DNA of 45,592 nucleotides, from the NCBI GenBank assembly GCA_937883785.1, contig CALGDE010000050.1, forward strand, positions 1-45,592, read 5' to 3'. Each line of letters starts with the position of its first letter. Within the stretch, counting starts at the first letter, position 1. The stretch is from an uncultured cyanobacterium (lineage in GTDB: Bacteria > Cyanobacteriota > Cyanobacteriia > CACIAM-69d). The notes under the pieces are model-generated. The model was given only the letters and a program-made list of their open reading frames with translations, ran no database searches and was not told the DNA's origin. The position numbers were made by a program, and so were the translations under genes. Below are positions 9,303 to 18,286 of this stretch, piece after piece.

Positions 9303-9396
9303 CACTAGTCCGTTACATCTGCTGAATCCATTGTAGAAGGCGAATCTCGCTTTCATACGAAAGTAAGGAAGAGTCGAAGAAAGTAAAAAGAAAGGA

Positions 9397-10314
9397 CTAA
9401 AGGCGATGGAGACGCCAAATTTGGGCAGCGGCCCGGTGGACTAGGGAATGGCGATGGACCAGGGTGTCCATATTGGTGCTGTAGCCGCCGCCGATTACGC
9501 AGGCGACGGGATACCCTGCCCCCACACAGGTGCCTAAAACCTGCATTTCTCGCTGAAATAAGCCGGTGTCGGTCATGGCAAGCTTGCCCAGGCGATCGCC
9601 CCGGTGGGGATCTACACCTGCGTCGTACAGTACCAAATCTGGTTTTACCTGGCTCAGCAAATCCTCTAGATAACTATCCAAAGTGCGCAAGTACCCCTCG
9701 TCTTCTGTGCCGATTTCGAGGGGCACATCTAAGTCGCTGGTTTGTTTGCGTAGGGGGAAATTCGCGCCACAGTGCATGGAAAAAGTAAACACCCTGGGCT
9801 CGTCCTGGAAAATCCACGCCGTGCCATCCCCCTGGTGCACATCTAAATCCACGATCAAAATTTTTTGCACCGCCCCTTCATCCAACAGTAGCCGGGCGGT
9901 AACGGCAATATCGTTAAAAATGCAAAATCCAGAGCCGTATTCGGGAAAAGCGTGGTGAGTGCCGCCAGCAAGGTTGCAGCATAGACCATGTTCCAGGGCG
10001 AGGCGGGCCGTTAACACCGTACCTCCGACGGCGATGCGGGTGCGGCGGGCGATCGCCTCACTCCAAGGCAGCCCAATACGCCGCTGGGCTTTCGCATCCA
10101 ACGTGCCAAACCGATAGGCATCCACATAATCTGGAGTATGAATACGCTCAATCCAATCCCAGGGCGTTAATTCTGGGCAGAAAAACTGCGACTCCACTAT
10201 GGCTCCATCCCGCAGCAGCAGATTTTTTAACAGGCGGAACTTAGCCATGGGGAACCGATGAGTGGACGCCATGGGGGCGGAATATTCTGGGTGGTAAACC
10301 AGAGGGAGATCCAT
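9397..10314 (-). CDS. Histone deacetylase-like amidohydrolase
   Basis: A 305-residue protein of the HDAC / acetoin-utilization / acetylpolyamine amidohydrolase superfamily, similar in size to the compact class IV type. The catalytic set is intact: the His pair in GGTHHAF, the zinc ligands Asp and His in DLDVHQGDG, and the second Asp in DAGVDPHRGDRLG. GGGYS near the C-terminus carries the usual glycine loop. It should remove acyl groups from amines such as acetyl-lysine or acetyl-polyamines in the cytoplasm; the substrate cannot be told. The gene stands alone, about 320 bp ahead of gshA on the same strand. Confidence 0.92.
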   Translation of the reverse strand: MDLPLVYHPEYSAPMASTHRFPMAKFRLLKNLLLRDGAIVESQFFCPELTPWDWIERIHTPDYVDAYRFGTLDAKAQRRIGLPWSEAIARRTRIAVGGTVLTARLALEHGLCCNLAGGTHHAFPEYGSGFCIFNDIAVTARLLLDEGAVQKILIVDLDVHQGDGTAWIFQDEPRVFTFSMHCGANFPLRKQTSDLDVPLEIGTEDEGYLRTLDSYLEDLLSQVKPDLVLYDAGVDPHRGDRLGKLAMTDTGLFQREMQVLGTCVGAGYPVACVIGGGYSTNMDTLVHRHSLVHRAAAQIWRLHRL

Positions 10315-10453
10315 AAAGATCCAAATAAGGATGAACTAGGCTGGGGAAATAGTCCGGCGCAATGGCGATCAATCCCCGGAAAAAGAATCCGGCTTTGATA
10401 ATTTATCGATTTTGCGCGTTTACGGCAGGTTTTTAGCAATATTGGTGAGCCCT

Positions 10454-10966
10454 ATGGAACCTTTAACGGTGGTTTGGCGCTACGGCGATTCCGATCCAGA
10501 AAATCCGGCCCATTTTGAAACTATTTCTCAGTGGTGGTCGCGACTTAATGGGCAGACCATTACCTGGCGACAGCGATTGATGGACCAAACCTCCGATCCG
10601 CGCCAGTTGGATTGGGAAGTGGAGCGGTTTGATGAGCAGTTTGTGTGCCACGGTGCCGAGGTACGAGGCATTTCTCTGTATTGGCAAAAGGTGGGTCAGG
10701 ATAACGAGCGCAATTCGACACCAGCCAAGTTAGAGCTGGATACCCTCCATCAGCATCTATACATTTATCCAAAATCCCAGCCTGATTTGGTGATTCGCGT
10801 GGGGCTGCCGGAGGTGACTTACCAAACCCTCACCGTAACAGCGTCCCAGTGGGAAGTGGCGGCAAAGTCGGGGGGCTATCAGCTGAGCGTGCTGGATAAA
10901 ACCCAGGGGCTAAAGGTGGAAATTGCGCTAAGCGCCGAACAAATGGAGACGCTAAAACAGCAGTAG
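10454..10966 (+). CDS. Conserved-looking hypothetical protein
   Basis: A 170-residue cytoplasmic protein that I do not recognise. I chose the ATG at 10454 (MEPLTVVWRYGDSD); a TTG at 10412 and a GTG at 10445 lie upstream in frame. No signal peptide or membrane segment. Alternating hydrophobic strands (HQHLYIYPKS, DLVIRVGL, TYQTLTVTAS, YQLSVLDK, LKVEIALS) suggest a mostly beta fold in the C-terminal half. It is divergent from the HDAC-like gene, about 140 bp away, and convergent with the M16 peptidase gene. Codon use and HIP1 content look like the neighbours, so it is probably native. Confidence 0.75.
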   Translation: MEPLTVVWRYGDSDPENPAHFETISQWWSRLNGQTITWRQRLMDQTSDPRQLDWEVERFDEQFVCHGAEVRGISLYWQKVGQDNERNSTPAKLELDTLHQHLYIYPKSQPDLVIRVGLPEVTYQTLTVTASQWEVAAKSGGYQLSVLDKTQGLKVEIALSAEQMETLKQQ

Positions 10967-11070
10967 CCTTAAAAAACTGAGCTTATGGTCCATTTCCCTA
11001 TTTTTTATTGGACTGATTATTGGACTGACTACAAGGGATCGCAAAAATGTTGTTCTCCCTTGCTAGTTTT

Positions 11071-14000
11071 TTATCGAAACTTGGCGGCTTTGGGGGGACC
11101 GGCAGTGACGATCGCCAATCGGTCCGGCTCAATTAATTGTTGAATGACCTGGTTTACCTGGTCCACGGTGACATTGTTGATGTGATCGCCAAACTGGGTT
11201 AGTTCACCGGGGGGTAGTCCGTGGACCCACGCCATCACCAGGTGCTCCGCCAAAATATCCGGGTCGGCGAGGGTAACCGGATAACTGCGCACTAGGGCTC
11301 CCTTGGCGGCGGCCACTTCCTGGGCGGTGACCCCTGATTGCCGGAGGGTGCCTAGCTCTTGGCGCACCAGTTGGATGGCGGCGTTTACATCCTGGGGATA
11401 GGTTTGAAAATCGATGGAAAAGGGACCGGCCGTTTGCCCTGCCTGAAACTGGCTGTAAATGCCGTAGGTGAGTCCGTGGCGATCGCGCAAAGTGCGCCCC
11501 AATCGACTGGCTAAGGTGTCGCCCCCCAGCAGTTGATTTAGCACCAAGGCGGGATAGTAGCGTGGATCGGTGCGGGTGATGCCTGGATAACCCATGACGG
11601 TGATGGCTTGGGATTTGGCGGCGATCGCTCTGTATATGTGTTGCAGTTTTTCCGGGCGTTGGGGGAGGGCGACTTGCAGCGGGGGGGCGGGGGATTTTTG
11701 CCACTGCCCAAAGGTTTTCTCGATCATCTGGCGCAGGCCACCGGGGTCAATGTCCCCGATAATTGCCAACACGGTGCCGTTGGGGCGGTAGTGGGTTTGG
11801 TGGAATTTTTGTAGATCTTCGCGGGTAATGGCTTGCAGTGTCTCGGCGGTGGCAAAGGTGCGAAACGGGTGACCCGCCGGATACATAAGCTGCTGCGCTC
11901 GCTTGCGCGCCACGTAGCTGGGGGTGTCCAGGCGACTTTGTAAGGTGTTCAATGCCCGTTGGCGATTGCGCTCCAACGCCGTCGGATCAAACTGGGGACG
12001 CTGCAATAAGTCTCCCAAAAACCCCACTACGGCTTGGTCCTGGTCCGCCAGCGCCTGTCCCGCAATAGCCACCCCCTCCCGATGGGCGTGAAACTCCAAA
12101 TGAATCCCCCGGGATTCCAGCGCCTGGGTCAGTGCCCCCTCCGAAAATTTGCCGCTGCCCGACCATAGGCTTGCCGTCGTCAGCTCCGCTAGCCCCGCCC
12201 GATTGACCGGATCCCACTGGTGCCCTGCTGGTACATACCCGGCAACGGTTACCGTCGGCGTACTGTCGTCCCGCACCAGCAGCACTTGCAACCCGTTAGG
12301 TAAGGTCACCACATCGGGAGCGATCGCCGTTGATTCGCCACCCTTCGCCATCGCCTTAGGCAAATATTGTTTTACCAATGCCTCAATATTTTGCGATTCT
12401 GGCGCAAGATCCAACTCCGAAAGCTGGGACCCATTGGGGAAACGCTGGTGGCGCGATCGTCGGTCCCAGCCTTCATCTCCACTAAGTCCCAGTGAATTGA
12501 ACCCCGGTGAATTGGACCCCGGTGGATTGAATCCCGGTGCATTTCCCGCTACCTCAAGCCACCCCACCGTTAGCCGATCTGCCCCCAAATACTCCCGAGC
12601 CACCCGCTGCACATCCGCCGGCGTCACCGTTTCCACCGCGCCCAAAAGGGAATCGCGATAGTTACAATCCGCCAAAATCAAACAATCCTGTCCCAGCCGC
12701 ATACCCTGACTGGTCACATCCCGCTCGTCCAGCAATAGTTGCGATCGCACCAGCACCTTGGCCCGCTCCAGCGCCGCCAAGTTCACCTGCCCATCGCGCA
12801 CCTGCTGGACAGCGCTCAACGCTCGTCGCTGCAAGGTTTCCAACGGCACCCCCGGCAATGCTTCCACCACCAGCTGATACCAGCCTTGATCCACCCCATG
12901 GAACAATAGCCCGTCCACCGTCCCCGCCAAGGGTTCTTCCCCATCCACTAGGGATTGATGCAATAGCGATCGCCGCCCCGTGCCCAACACCCGCGACAGC
13001 ACCAACAGCGCCGCTTCGTCCCCATGTCCTGCTTCCGGCATGGGGTACACCATTTGTATCAATGGATTGGCTCCCGTAAGGCGTAGGGGATTGGCGATCG
13101 TCCCCTCTCCGGCGGGGAGCTCAAAATTAAATGAGTCCTGCGTCCCTGAACTAAGGCGCTCCAACCCAGAGCGCTCCGGGTTAATTTGCCTAGAAATTGC
13201 CTGGGCTGCCCCTACGTATTTTTCGTCAAGGGTTAAGCCTTCGCCGTCACTGTGGGACTGAATGGGGCCGAACAGCCGCCGCACCGTGGCAAACGCCTGA
13301 TCCTGGTCGAAATTTCCCACGATGGTCAGCACCGCATTGTCGGGACGGTAGAACCGACGATAATGCTGTTGCAGATCACCCACGGTCAGGGACTTCACCG
13401 CTTCCTCAGTGCCGCCGATGGATTGGGCGATCGCCTGGTGGGGAAAGGCTCGATCCATCACCGCCTCATCCAACCGATAAGCCGGGTCGTTTTTATAGCC
13501 CGCCAGTTCCGACAGCACCACGGATCGCTCCTGATCCAGGGCCGTCGCCGTCAACGCCGCTCCGGTCATCCGATCCGCCTCCAGGGTCAACAGCGCCTCT
13601 AACTGCCCCCGCCCCGTCGTGTTCACAAAAACCGTACTGTCATAGCCCGTAAACCCATTGGACTCGCTGCCCAACGCTGAAAACAACCAGCCAAACTGCA
13701 CCGGCCTCGAGTTTGTTCCTTTAAATAACAAGTGTTCTAGGGTGTGAGACAGCCCGCTTTTTTCCGGGGATTCATTGCGCGCCCCCACCCGATACCATAC
13801 CTGCACCGACACCACCGGAGTCGTTTCCACCGGTCGGGTGACCACTGTTAGCCCATTTTCCAGACGTACCACCTGGAACCGTCCGCCCTTGGGGTTGGGG
13901 CGATCCCTTGGGGTCCCAACCCCAGACGCACCAAACTGGACCTTCTCCTGTGACGGAAAAGACCCAGTGGTGGAAATCGTAGATGGCGACACTGACGTAG

Positions 14001-14148
14001 AAAGCCCTGATGGATTGGGAGATCTCCCAAGCCACTGATTATTGGAACCCGGTGTGTTTGCGCCTACAACCACAGCCACACTGGCTGCCGCTGCTCCCGT
14101 TCCCAATAACCAACTTAGCCACGAAAGTGAATGCGGAAAACGTGCCAC
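11071..14148 (-). CDS. Fused two-domain M16 zinc peptidase
   Basis: A 1025-residue protein with an N-terminal hydrophobic signal or anchor (about 12-30) and a Ser/Gly/Pro-rich spacer to about 90. The first M16 domain has the inverted zinc motif HTLEH at 135-139 and the downstream Glu segment ERSVVLSELAGYK, so it should be active. The second M16 domain, starting near VVTLPNGLQVLLVRDD, has LAELTTASLW where HxxEH would be and so is probably the non-catalytic partner. In many bacteria the two halves are separate neighbouring genes that form a heterodimer; here they are one chain. The linker carries short repeats of the type PGFN/PGSN. It probably degrades peptides at or outside the inner membrane. 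Confidence 0.9.
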   Translation of the reverse strand: MARFPHSLSWLSWLLGTGAAAASVAVVVGANTPGSNNQWLGRSPNPSGLSTSVSPSTISTTGSFPSQEKVQFGASGVGTPRDRPNPKGGRFQVVRLENGLTVVTRPVETTPVVSVQVWYRVGARNESPEKSGLSHTLEHLLFKGTNSRPVQFGWLFSALGSESNGFTGYDSTVFVNTTGRGQLEALLTLEADRMTGAALTATALDQERSVVLSELAGYKNDPAYRLDEAVMDRAFPHQAIAQSIGGTEEAVKSLTVGDLQQHYRRFYRPDNAVLTIVGNFDQDQAFATVRRLFGPIQSHSDGEGLTLDEKYVGAAQAISRQINPERSGLERLSSGTQDSFNFELPAGEGTIANPLRLTGANPLIQMVYPMPEAGHGDEAALLVLSRVLGTGRRSLLHQSLVDGEEPLAGTVDGLLFHGVDQGWYQLVVEALPGVPLETLQRRALSAVQQVRDGQVNLAALERAKVLVRSQLLLDERDVTSQGMRLGQDCLILADCNYRDSLLGAVETVTPADVQRVAREYLGADRLTVGWLEVAGNAPGFNPPGSNSPGFNSLGLSGDEGWDRRSRHQRFPNGSQLSELDLAPESQNIEALVKQYLPKAMAKGGESTAIAPDVVTLPNGLQVLLVRDDSTPTVTVAGYVPAGHQWDPVNRAGLAELTTASLWSGSGKFSEGALTQALESRGIHLEFHAHREGVAIAGQALADQDQAVVGFLGDLLQRPQFDPTALERNRQRALNTLQSRLDTPSYVARKRAQQLMYPAGHPFRTFATAETLQAITREDLQKFHQTHYRPNGTVLAIIGDIDPGGLRQMIEKTFGQWQKSPAPPLQVALPQRPEKLQHIYRAIAAKSQAITVMGYPGITRTDPRYYPALVLNQLLGGDTLASRLGRTLRDRHGLTYGIYSQFQAGQTAGPFSIDFQTYPQDVNAAIQLVRQELGTLRQSGVTAQEVAAAKGALVRSYPVTLADPDILAEHLVMAWVHGLPPGELTQFGDHINNVTVDQVNQVIQQLIEPDRLAIVTAGPPKAAKFR
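12494..12541 (-). repeat. Short in-frame tandem repeat in the M16 linker
   Basis: Degenerate 15-bp units encode successive five-residue blocks APGFN, PPGSN, SPGFN and SLGLS between the two peptidase domains. Each unit is a variant of CCCGGTGAATT on the plus strand. It probably arose by slippage and works as a flexible spacer. Confidence 0.7.
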
Positions 14149-14843
14149 GGTAGAAGACCTGAAAGATCTAGACTTCTGGCAATTTGCCGTTGGTAAAGCG
14201 CTTAAAAAACGCTAGTCCACAAAGTTCTCTGAAACACCGTAGTCCTTAATCACCCCGTTACCCAGCATGGTAGACACCATGACAAAGTATTTCAGGGTTT
14301 TACTTCTTCAGTGTTCCAAATATCACCTTAATTGTACTTCCGGACAAATCGTCGCACCGCATCGCATTTCGTACTGCGGTTAGAAACACTATAGCAAATA
14401 GATCCGAGGAAATACGGATAAATTAATCTTGTTTTTGGAGATTTCTGGGGCGAATACTCTGCTTTGGCTCGTGAAATCCACCGATGTCTAGGTAATTACC
14501 GCAGGGATGCAAAATGGGTTAGACGCCAAACTTCAACGCCGATCTCAATGCCTGCCAAAGGTACCAATCAGTCTCCCTTGATAATCGACAAAAACGCATT
14601 TGTGTCCGAAGGCACGTATTATTGTTTCGCGCCTTGTCCTCAATATGGCACCAAAAATGCGGCATTGAAATCTGGCGCTCTAGTCATTCGCCGACTGCCA
14701 TAGGTGATGTGCCCCGTTCGATAGTTTATTGTTTCGATGGTCCGTTGTCTTTGCCAGTTTCACGATTTGACGTTCAAAACCGGTGCTGGCGCCGTCACAG
14801 TAAATAGAAGTCAGCGCAAAAGCTAACAATAAACGCTGAAGCC
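14149..14843. other. Non-coding gap of about 700 bp
   Basis: Upstream region of both the M16 gene (-) and the FutC-like gene (+). Reading frames at 14464-14703 and 14622-14807 are short, overlap one another, and resemble nothing I know. I see no tRNA, terminator with T-run, or copy of the intergenic repeat here. Confidence 0.5.
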
Positions 14844-16019
14844 GTGCCTTACTCCACCCTCCCCTGCCGTTCTGAGATCACTGAAACCAGCCCTCTCCCT
14901 GTGGACTCCCCTACTATTCTGAATTTGGATGCTTTAACCCGCTGTTTTCAAGGGCGGGTTAAGGCGGTGGACGGTATTAGTTTGACCCTAAAAAAGGGAG
15001 AACTGCTGGCGCTATTGGGACCGTCAGGCTGCGGCAAAACGACCCTGTTGCGTTTAATTGCTGGGCTAGAGCGCCCCGATGGTGGGCGTGTGGATATTGC
15101 GGGGCGACCGGTGGCGGGAGAAGGATATTGGGTTCCGCCGGAGGAGCGACAGTTGGGAATGGTATTCCAGGACTATGCTCTTTTTCCCCATTTATCGGTG
15201 GCAGACAATGTGGGCTTTGGGTTGAAAGGGGCGAAGGGGGCGCGGCGACGATCGCCGGTGCAGGTGCGCGATCGCGTTAGTCAGTCCATTGATATGGTGC
15301 GTCTGTCGGGGTTGGATAAGCGCTATCCCCATGCTTTATCGGGGGGGCAGCAGCAGCGGGTGGCATTGGCGCGGGCGTTGGCTCCCGACCCGGCGCTGGT
15401 GTTATTGGACGAGCCGTTGAGTAATTTGGATGCCCAGGTGCGCCAAAGTTTGCGGGAGGAGGTGCGTTTGATTTTGAAAAACTCCCAGGCGTCGGGGGTA
15501 TTTGTGACCCATGATTGCGAAGAGGCTATGGCGATCGCCGATAAAGTGGCGGTGATGCGCCAGGGGCGTATTGAACAGCTAGACCGTCCCGAGGTGCTGT
15601 ATTGGCAACCGGCGTCCCAGTTTGTGGCGGCATTTGTTGCCCAAATGAACTTTATTCAGGCTCGGCGCAAGGATCAAGGCTGGATCACGGAGCTGGGGGA
15701 GTTTTCCGGCAAGATAACAGGGGATCTAGACGGCGCTGAATCGTCCTCGGGAGAGATAACCTTGGGGGTGCGCCAAAGTAATTTACACCTGGATCCGGCT
15801 GGGAGTGATCGCCCCGCCAATGCCCAAATCCTAACCCGGCAATTTTTGGGACGAGAATATCGATACACCTTGGAGCTGGGACCCAACCCCCAGTTTCCCC
15901 CAACCGCCGAAGGACCGAAAACCCTACAGGCGCTGGTGCCCATGGGGGATTCCTATGAGCCAGGCGATGCCGTCCATCTCAGCATTGGTGGACAGCCCCT
16001 ACAAAGCTTTTCAAAATAG
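14844..16019 (+). CDS. futC: Iron(III)-type ABC transporter ATPase (FutC/FbpC-like)
   Basis: A 391-residue ABC ATPase. Walker A GPSGCGKTT is at 59-67, Q-loop in GMVFQDYALFPHLS, signature LSGGQQQR, Walker B LVLLDEPLSNLD and the switch His in VFVTHDCEEAM. A C-terminal TOBE-type regulatory domain follows from about residue 270. This layout matches the FbpC/FutC group that powers ferric iron import with FutA and FutB, but sulfate, spermidine or phosphonate ATPases look similar. No permease or binding protein is adjacent, so the substrate is inferred. The GTG at 14844 and a GTG at 14901 are both possible starts. Confidence 0.8.
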   Translation: MPYSTLPCRSEITETSPLPVDSPTILNLDALTRCFQGRVKAVDGISLTLKKGELLALLGPSGCGKTTLLRLIAGLERPDGGRVDIAGRPVAGEGYWVPPEERQLGMVFQDYALFPHLSVADNVGFGLKGAKGARRRSPVQVRDRVSQSIDMVRLSGLDKRYPHALSGGQQQRVALARALAPDPALVLLDEPLSNLDAQVRQSLREEVRLILKNSQASGVFVTHDCEEAMAIADKVAVMRQGRIEQLDRPEVLYWQPASQFVAAFVAQMNFIQARRKDQGWITELGEFSGKITGDLDGAESSSGEITLGVRQSNLHLDPAGSDRPANAQILTRQFLGREYRYTLELGPNPQFPPTAEGPKTLQALVPMGDSYEPGDAVHLSIGGQPLQSFSK

Positions 16020-16045
16020 TTTTTCAAATAAATTTGTAGACTCAT

Positions 16046-16075
16046 CTGAGTCAGCTTTTGCTCTGATTCAGTTTT
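16046..16075 (+). terminator. Rho-independent terminator after the FutC-like gene
   Basis: CTGAGTCAG at 16046-16054 pairs with CTGATTCAG at 16063-16071 with one G-T pair, followed by TTTT at 16072-16075. It overlaps a second possible stem GACTCA/TGAGTC. It lies 27 bp after the stop codon. Confidence 0.7.
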
Positions 16076-16194
16076 ATGGGGCGGAGAGTTTTTGGGGACG
16101 TTACTGATTCCATCGCGGGCAACGTCTGCTTCTTGGTGCCATGATGATTGGAACAGTAAAAAGCAATTAATGACGTTACGGGGTTTTCCCTTCT

Positions 16195-16668
16195 ATGGCT
16201 AAATCTCAGCTTCCCGTTTCCCAAGACGCTGCCTTCGGCATTGTTCCCACATACCTACCCCCCGGCGGCACTTTGGACGATGCGGAATATTTGCTAATTC
16301 AACACAATGCAGGGCATTGGGCGTTTCCTAAGGGGCATGCTGAAAACGACGAAGCGCCGTTGGAAAGTGCTTGTCGGGAATTTACGGAAGAAACCGGCGT
16401 TAAAGAGTTCAACGTCCTTGAAACGGTTTCATTTAATGAGAAGTACGAAATCAGAAGAACTGCCCGAATTATCCACAAGGTGGTGACTTACTATCCGGCT
16501 TTTTTGGACAAAGTTAAGGTCACCATTCAGGAAGAAGAAATTGCCGATTATCGCTGGCAAACCTACGCGGACGCTAAGAAATTGATCACCTATGAAAATA
16601 GCCGATCACTAATTCAGAAAGTCTACGACCACCTTAAAGCGCACCCGGAGAGCCTGCCGACCAACTAA
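16195..16668 (+). CDS. Nudix hydrolase, Ap4A hydrolase-like
   Basis: A 157-residue protein with a perfect Nudix box from G47 to V69: G, five residues, E53, seven residues, then REFTEETGV. It is preceded by WAFPKGHAE, typical of the bis(5'-nucleosyl)-tetraphosphatase (asymmetrical) branch. It should cleave an NDP-X substrate such as Ap4A with magnesium in the cytoplasm, removing alarmone-like dinucleotides or damaged nucleotides. The N-terminus AAFGIVPTYLPPGG and the C-terminal AYDRW-type segment (ADYRWQTYADAKKLITY) fit that branch. It converges with queF, about 75 bp apart. Confidence 0.92.
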   Translation: MAKSQLPVSQDAAFGIVPTYLPPGGTLDDAEYLLIQHNAGHWAFPKGHAENDEAPLESACREFTEETGVKEFNVLETVSFNEKYEIRRTARIIHKVVTYYPAFLDKVKVTIQEEEIADYRWQTYADAKKLITYENSRSLIQKVYDHLKAHPESLPTN

Positions 16669-16744
16669 TTTTTACGCGGGAACTTTCATGGGGTGCCTTC
16701 CCGGTAAAAATCCTGCTTTGTTAACGGGGGAAACCGATCTCGAT

Positions 16745-17194
16745 TTATTTTTCGTGCACCACTTCGATAACCGTATGCACGTTGCCACGGGGTTGGAAGT
16801 CGCCGACAATTTTTGCGTAAAGGGGATCGCAGGCGGCTACGAAATCATCCAAGATTTGGTTTACGGACTCTTCGTGGGAAATGTAGCGATCGCGATAGCC
16901 ATTGATATAAAGCTTTAGGGCTTTTAGCTCTACCACCTTGCCGTCGGGGCGATAGGTCAGGTTGATGGTGGCAAAATCGGGGTAGCCAGAAAAGGGACAT
17001 TTACAGGTGAATTCCGGCAGGCTGACCTTAATATCAAACACACGCCCGGGGCGGGGATTGGGGAACGTAATCAGTTCGCCTTCCGAAATTTCCCGCTCAC
17101 CGTATTTCATTTCTGGGGGTGCCACTGCGGGCGTGGCGTCTGAATTAGCAGTTTCTGGTGACATCTCTAACGAAGCGGTTTCGGTATTGGACAC
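16745..17194 (-). CDS. queF: NADPH-dependent 7-cyano-7-deazaguanine reductase QueF
   Basis: A 149-residue unimodular QueF. It reduces the nitrile of preQ0 to preQ1 with two NADPH, the last step before tRNA insertion in queuosine synthesis. The catalytic Cys66 is in CKCPFSGYPDFA with the partner Asp73. The QueF motif VELKALKLYINGYRDRYISHEE follows. About 30 N-terminal residues rich in Thr, Ala and Glu precede the fold, so M29 or M30 could be the functional start region. No other queuosine genes are nearby. Tandem 16-bp repeats lie upstream of its start. Confidence 0.95.
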   Translation of the reverse strand: MSNTETASLEMSPETANSDATPAVAPPEMKYGEREISEGELITFPNPRPGRVFDIKVSLPEFTCKCPFSGYPDFATINLTYRPDGKVVELKALKLYINGYRDRYISHEESVNQILDDFVAACDPLYAKIVGDFQPRGNVHTVIEVVHEK

Positions 17195-17243
17195 GGCGGT
17201 TAGTAGGTTGCTATGGCGGTGTAACTAGGTTGAAGAATTTGAC

Positions 17244-17291
17244 GTGGCGCAATTTTAACGTGACGTAATTTTAACGTGGCGCAACTTTGGT
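17244..17291. repeat. 16-bp tandem repeat upstream of queF
   Basis: Three adjacent units: GTGGCGCAATTTTAAC (17244-17259), GTGACGTAATTTTAAC (17260-17275) and a decayed GTGGCGCAACTTTGG unit (17276-17290). A further ATCGCGCAATTA follows at 17292-17303. The array lies 50 bp upstream of the queF ATG and about 250 bp upstream of the gene starting at 17543, so it could be a binding-site cluster for either gene. I see no preQ1 riboswitch signature. Confidence 0.7.
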
Positions 17292-17542
17292 ATCGCGCAA
17301 TTAGCCTTGAGGGCATAGCTCTAGGTAAGTAACCTTAACGGGATAGCCCCAGGCAAATGACCCCGGCGAAATCTACACACACTTCGCTTCAGTGGGGATG
17401 TCAGCGCCCATAATCGAATCCGAGTTAACTATAATCGGTCTATTAAAGCTTGGCGTCGCCGCTTTTGCGCTTTTGCGTCTTAGGTTCGCCTATATTTTCC
17501 CACTTTTACATCTGTTTATTTACCCTTTTTCGCGTAGCTAAC

Positions 17543-18193
17543 ATGCAAGACCGCAGCTTTTCATCCTTTGGTGCTTCCGGTTCGCCCAATGGCAATAACC
17601 CTGCCGCGTCCATTCCCCTGTCCGTATACCGTCAGCAAACGGCAGAAATGGAGCAGCTAAAGGCGCAGTTAGCCACCATAGAAGGTGATAACCGGGTGCT
17701 GCGGCAACAAAACCAAGATTTAATTGCGGCGATCGAAAAGTTTGTGTCAAGCGCTGTGGAACTGGGAGAATCCACCAGCACTTTGCCCATTACTACGCCC
17801 CCGCCGAGGCCGGTGACGGCACCGATGCCCAAAACTTCGGCGATCGCCTCCAATCAAGAACAACTGTTTGGCGATCCGATGGACCTATCAACGGGCAATT
17901 CCCCTAATCCTCTGCCGGATTTAAATGCCGTTGGTGATTTGATGATTGATCCAAGCCTGTCAGCACCGTCCGCTGTGACTGTTGATTCTGATGGACCGTC
18001 CGTGCTGGAAAGTAACCGGTGGCTGTCGTTGTTGGGCATTGTGGTAATTGCGGCGATCGCCTTTGGCATCAGTTTTGCCTTAGTGGGCGTCTTTAAACCC
18101 AATGATCGTTCCACCCCCGCTAACACCCAATCAGAAGAAGCTATCCCGGCTCCCCCGCCACCCGCAGAGCAACCTGCCCCGCCGCAAAGCTAA
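17543..18193 (+). CDS. Coiled-coil, single-pass membrane protein of unknown function
   Basis: A 216-residue protein from the ATG at 17543; a TTG frame opens at 17450. Residues about 27-60 form a heptad-like coiled coil (EMEQLKAQLATIEGDNRVL). A Pro/Ser/Asp-rich region follows, then one membrane helix (WLSLLGIVVIAAIAFGISF) at about 163-182 and a short Pro-rich tail. The likely topology is a long N-terminal part on one side and a short tail on the other. I recognise no family. The composition resembles scaffold or division-associated proteins, but that is only an impression. It converges with the next gene. Confidence 0.75.
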   Translation: MQDRSFSSFGASGSPNGNNPAASIPLSVYRQQTAEMEQLKAQLATIEGDNRVLRQQNQDLIAAIEKFVSSAVELGESTSTLPITTPPPRPVTAPMPKTSAIASNQEQLFGDPMDLSTGNSPNPLPDLNAVGDLMIDPSLSAPSAVTVDSDGPSVLESNRWLSLLGIVVIAAIAFGISFALVGVFKPNDRSTPANTQSEEAIPAPPPPAEQPAPPQS

Positions 18194-18202
18194 GGTTTGT
18201 CA

Positions 18203-18224
18203 CCCGTCGACGTGGCACGACGGG
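18203..18224. terminator. Hairpin in the convergent gap
   Basis: Perfect 7-bp stem CCCGTCG (18203-18209) and CGACGGG (18218-18224), ten bases after the stop of the upstream gene and before the convergent gene ending at 18287. No T-run, so terminator function is uncertain. Confidence 0.4.
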
Positions 18225-18286
18225 GATGTCACGTGATTAAAAGTAGGACCTTGCAGTGGACGAGGCTGTCAAGGGCGATGGCTAGC

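Noticed and set aside
12149-13652. Several long plus-strand frames opposite the M16 gene
   Set aside because: They are antisense shadows of a high-GC gene whose minus-strand product has clear peptidase motifs.
14464-14807. Two overlapping short frames upstream of the FutC-like gene
   Set aside because: They overlap each other in different frames and show no family pattern or ribosome binding site.
17195-17300. preQ1 riboswitch upstream of queF
   Set aside because: I could not find the short stem plus A-rich tail expected of preQ1 riboswitches; only the tandem repeats are present.
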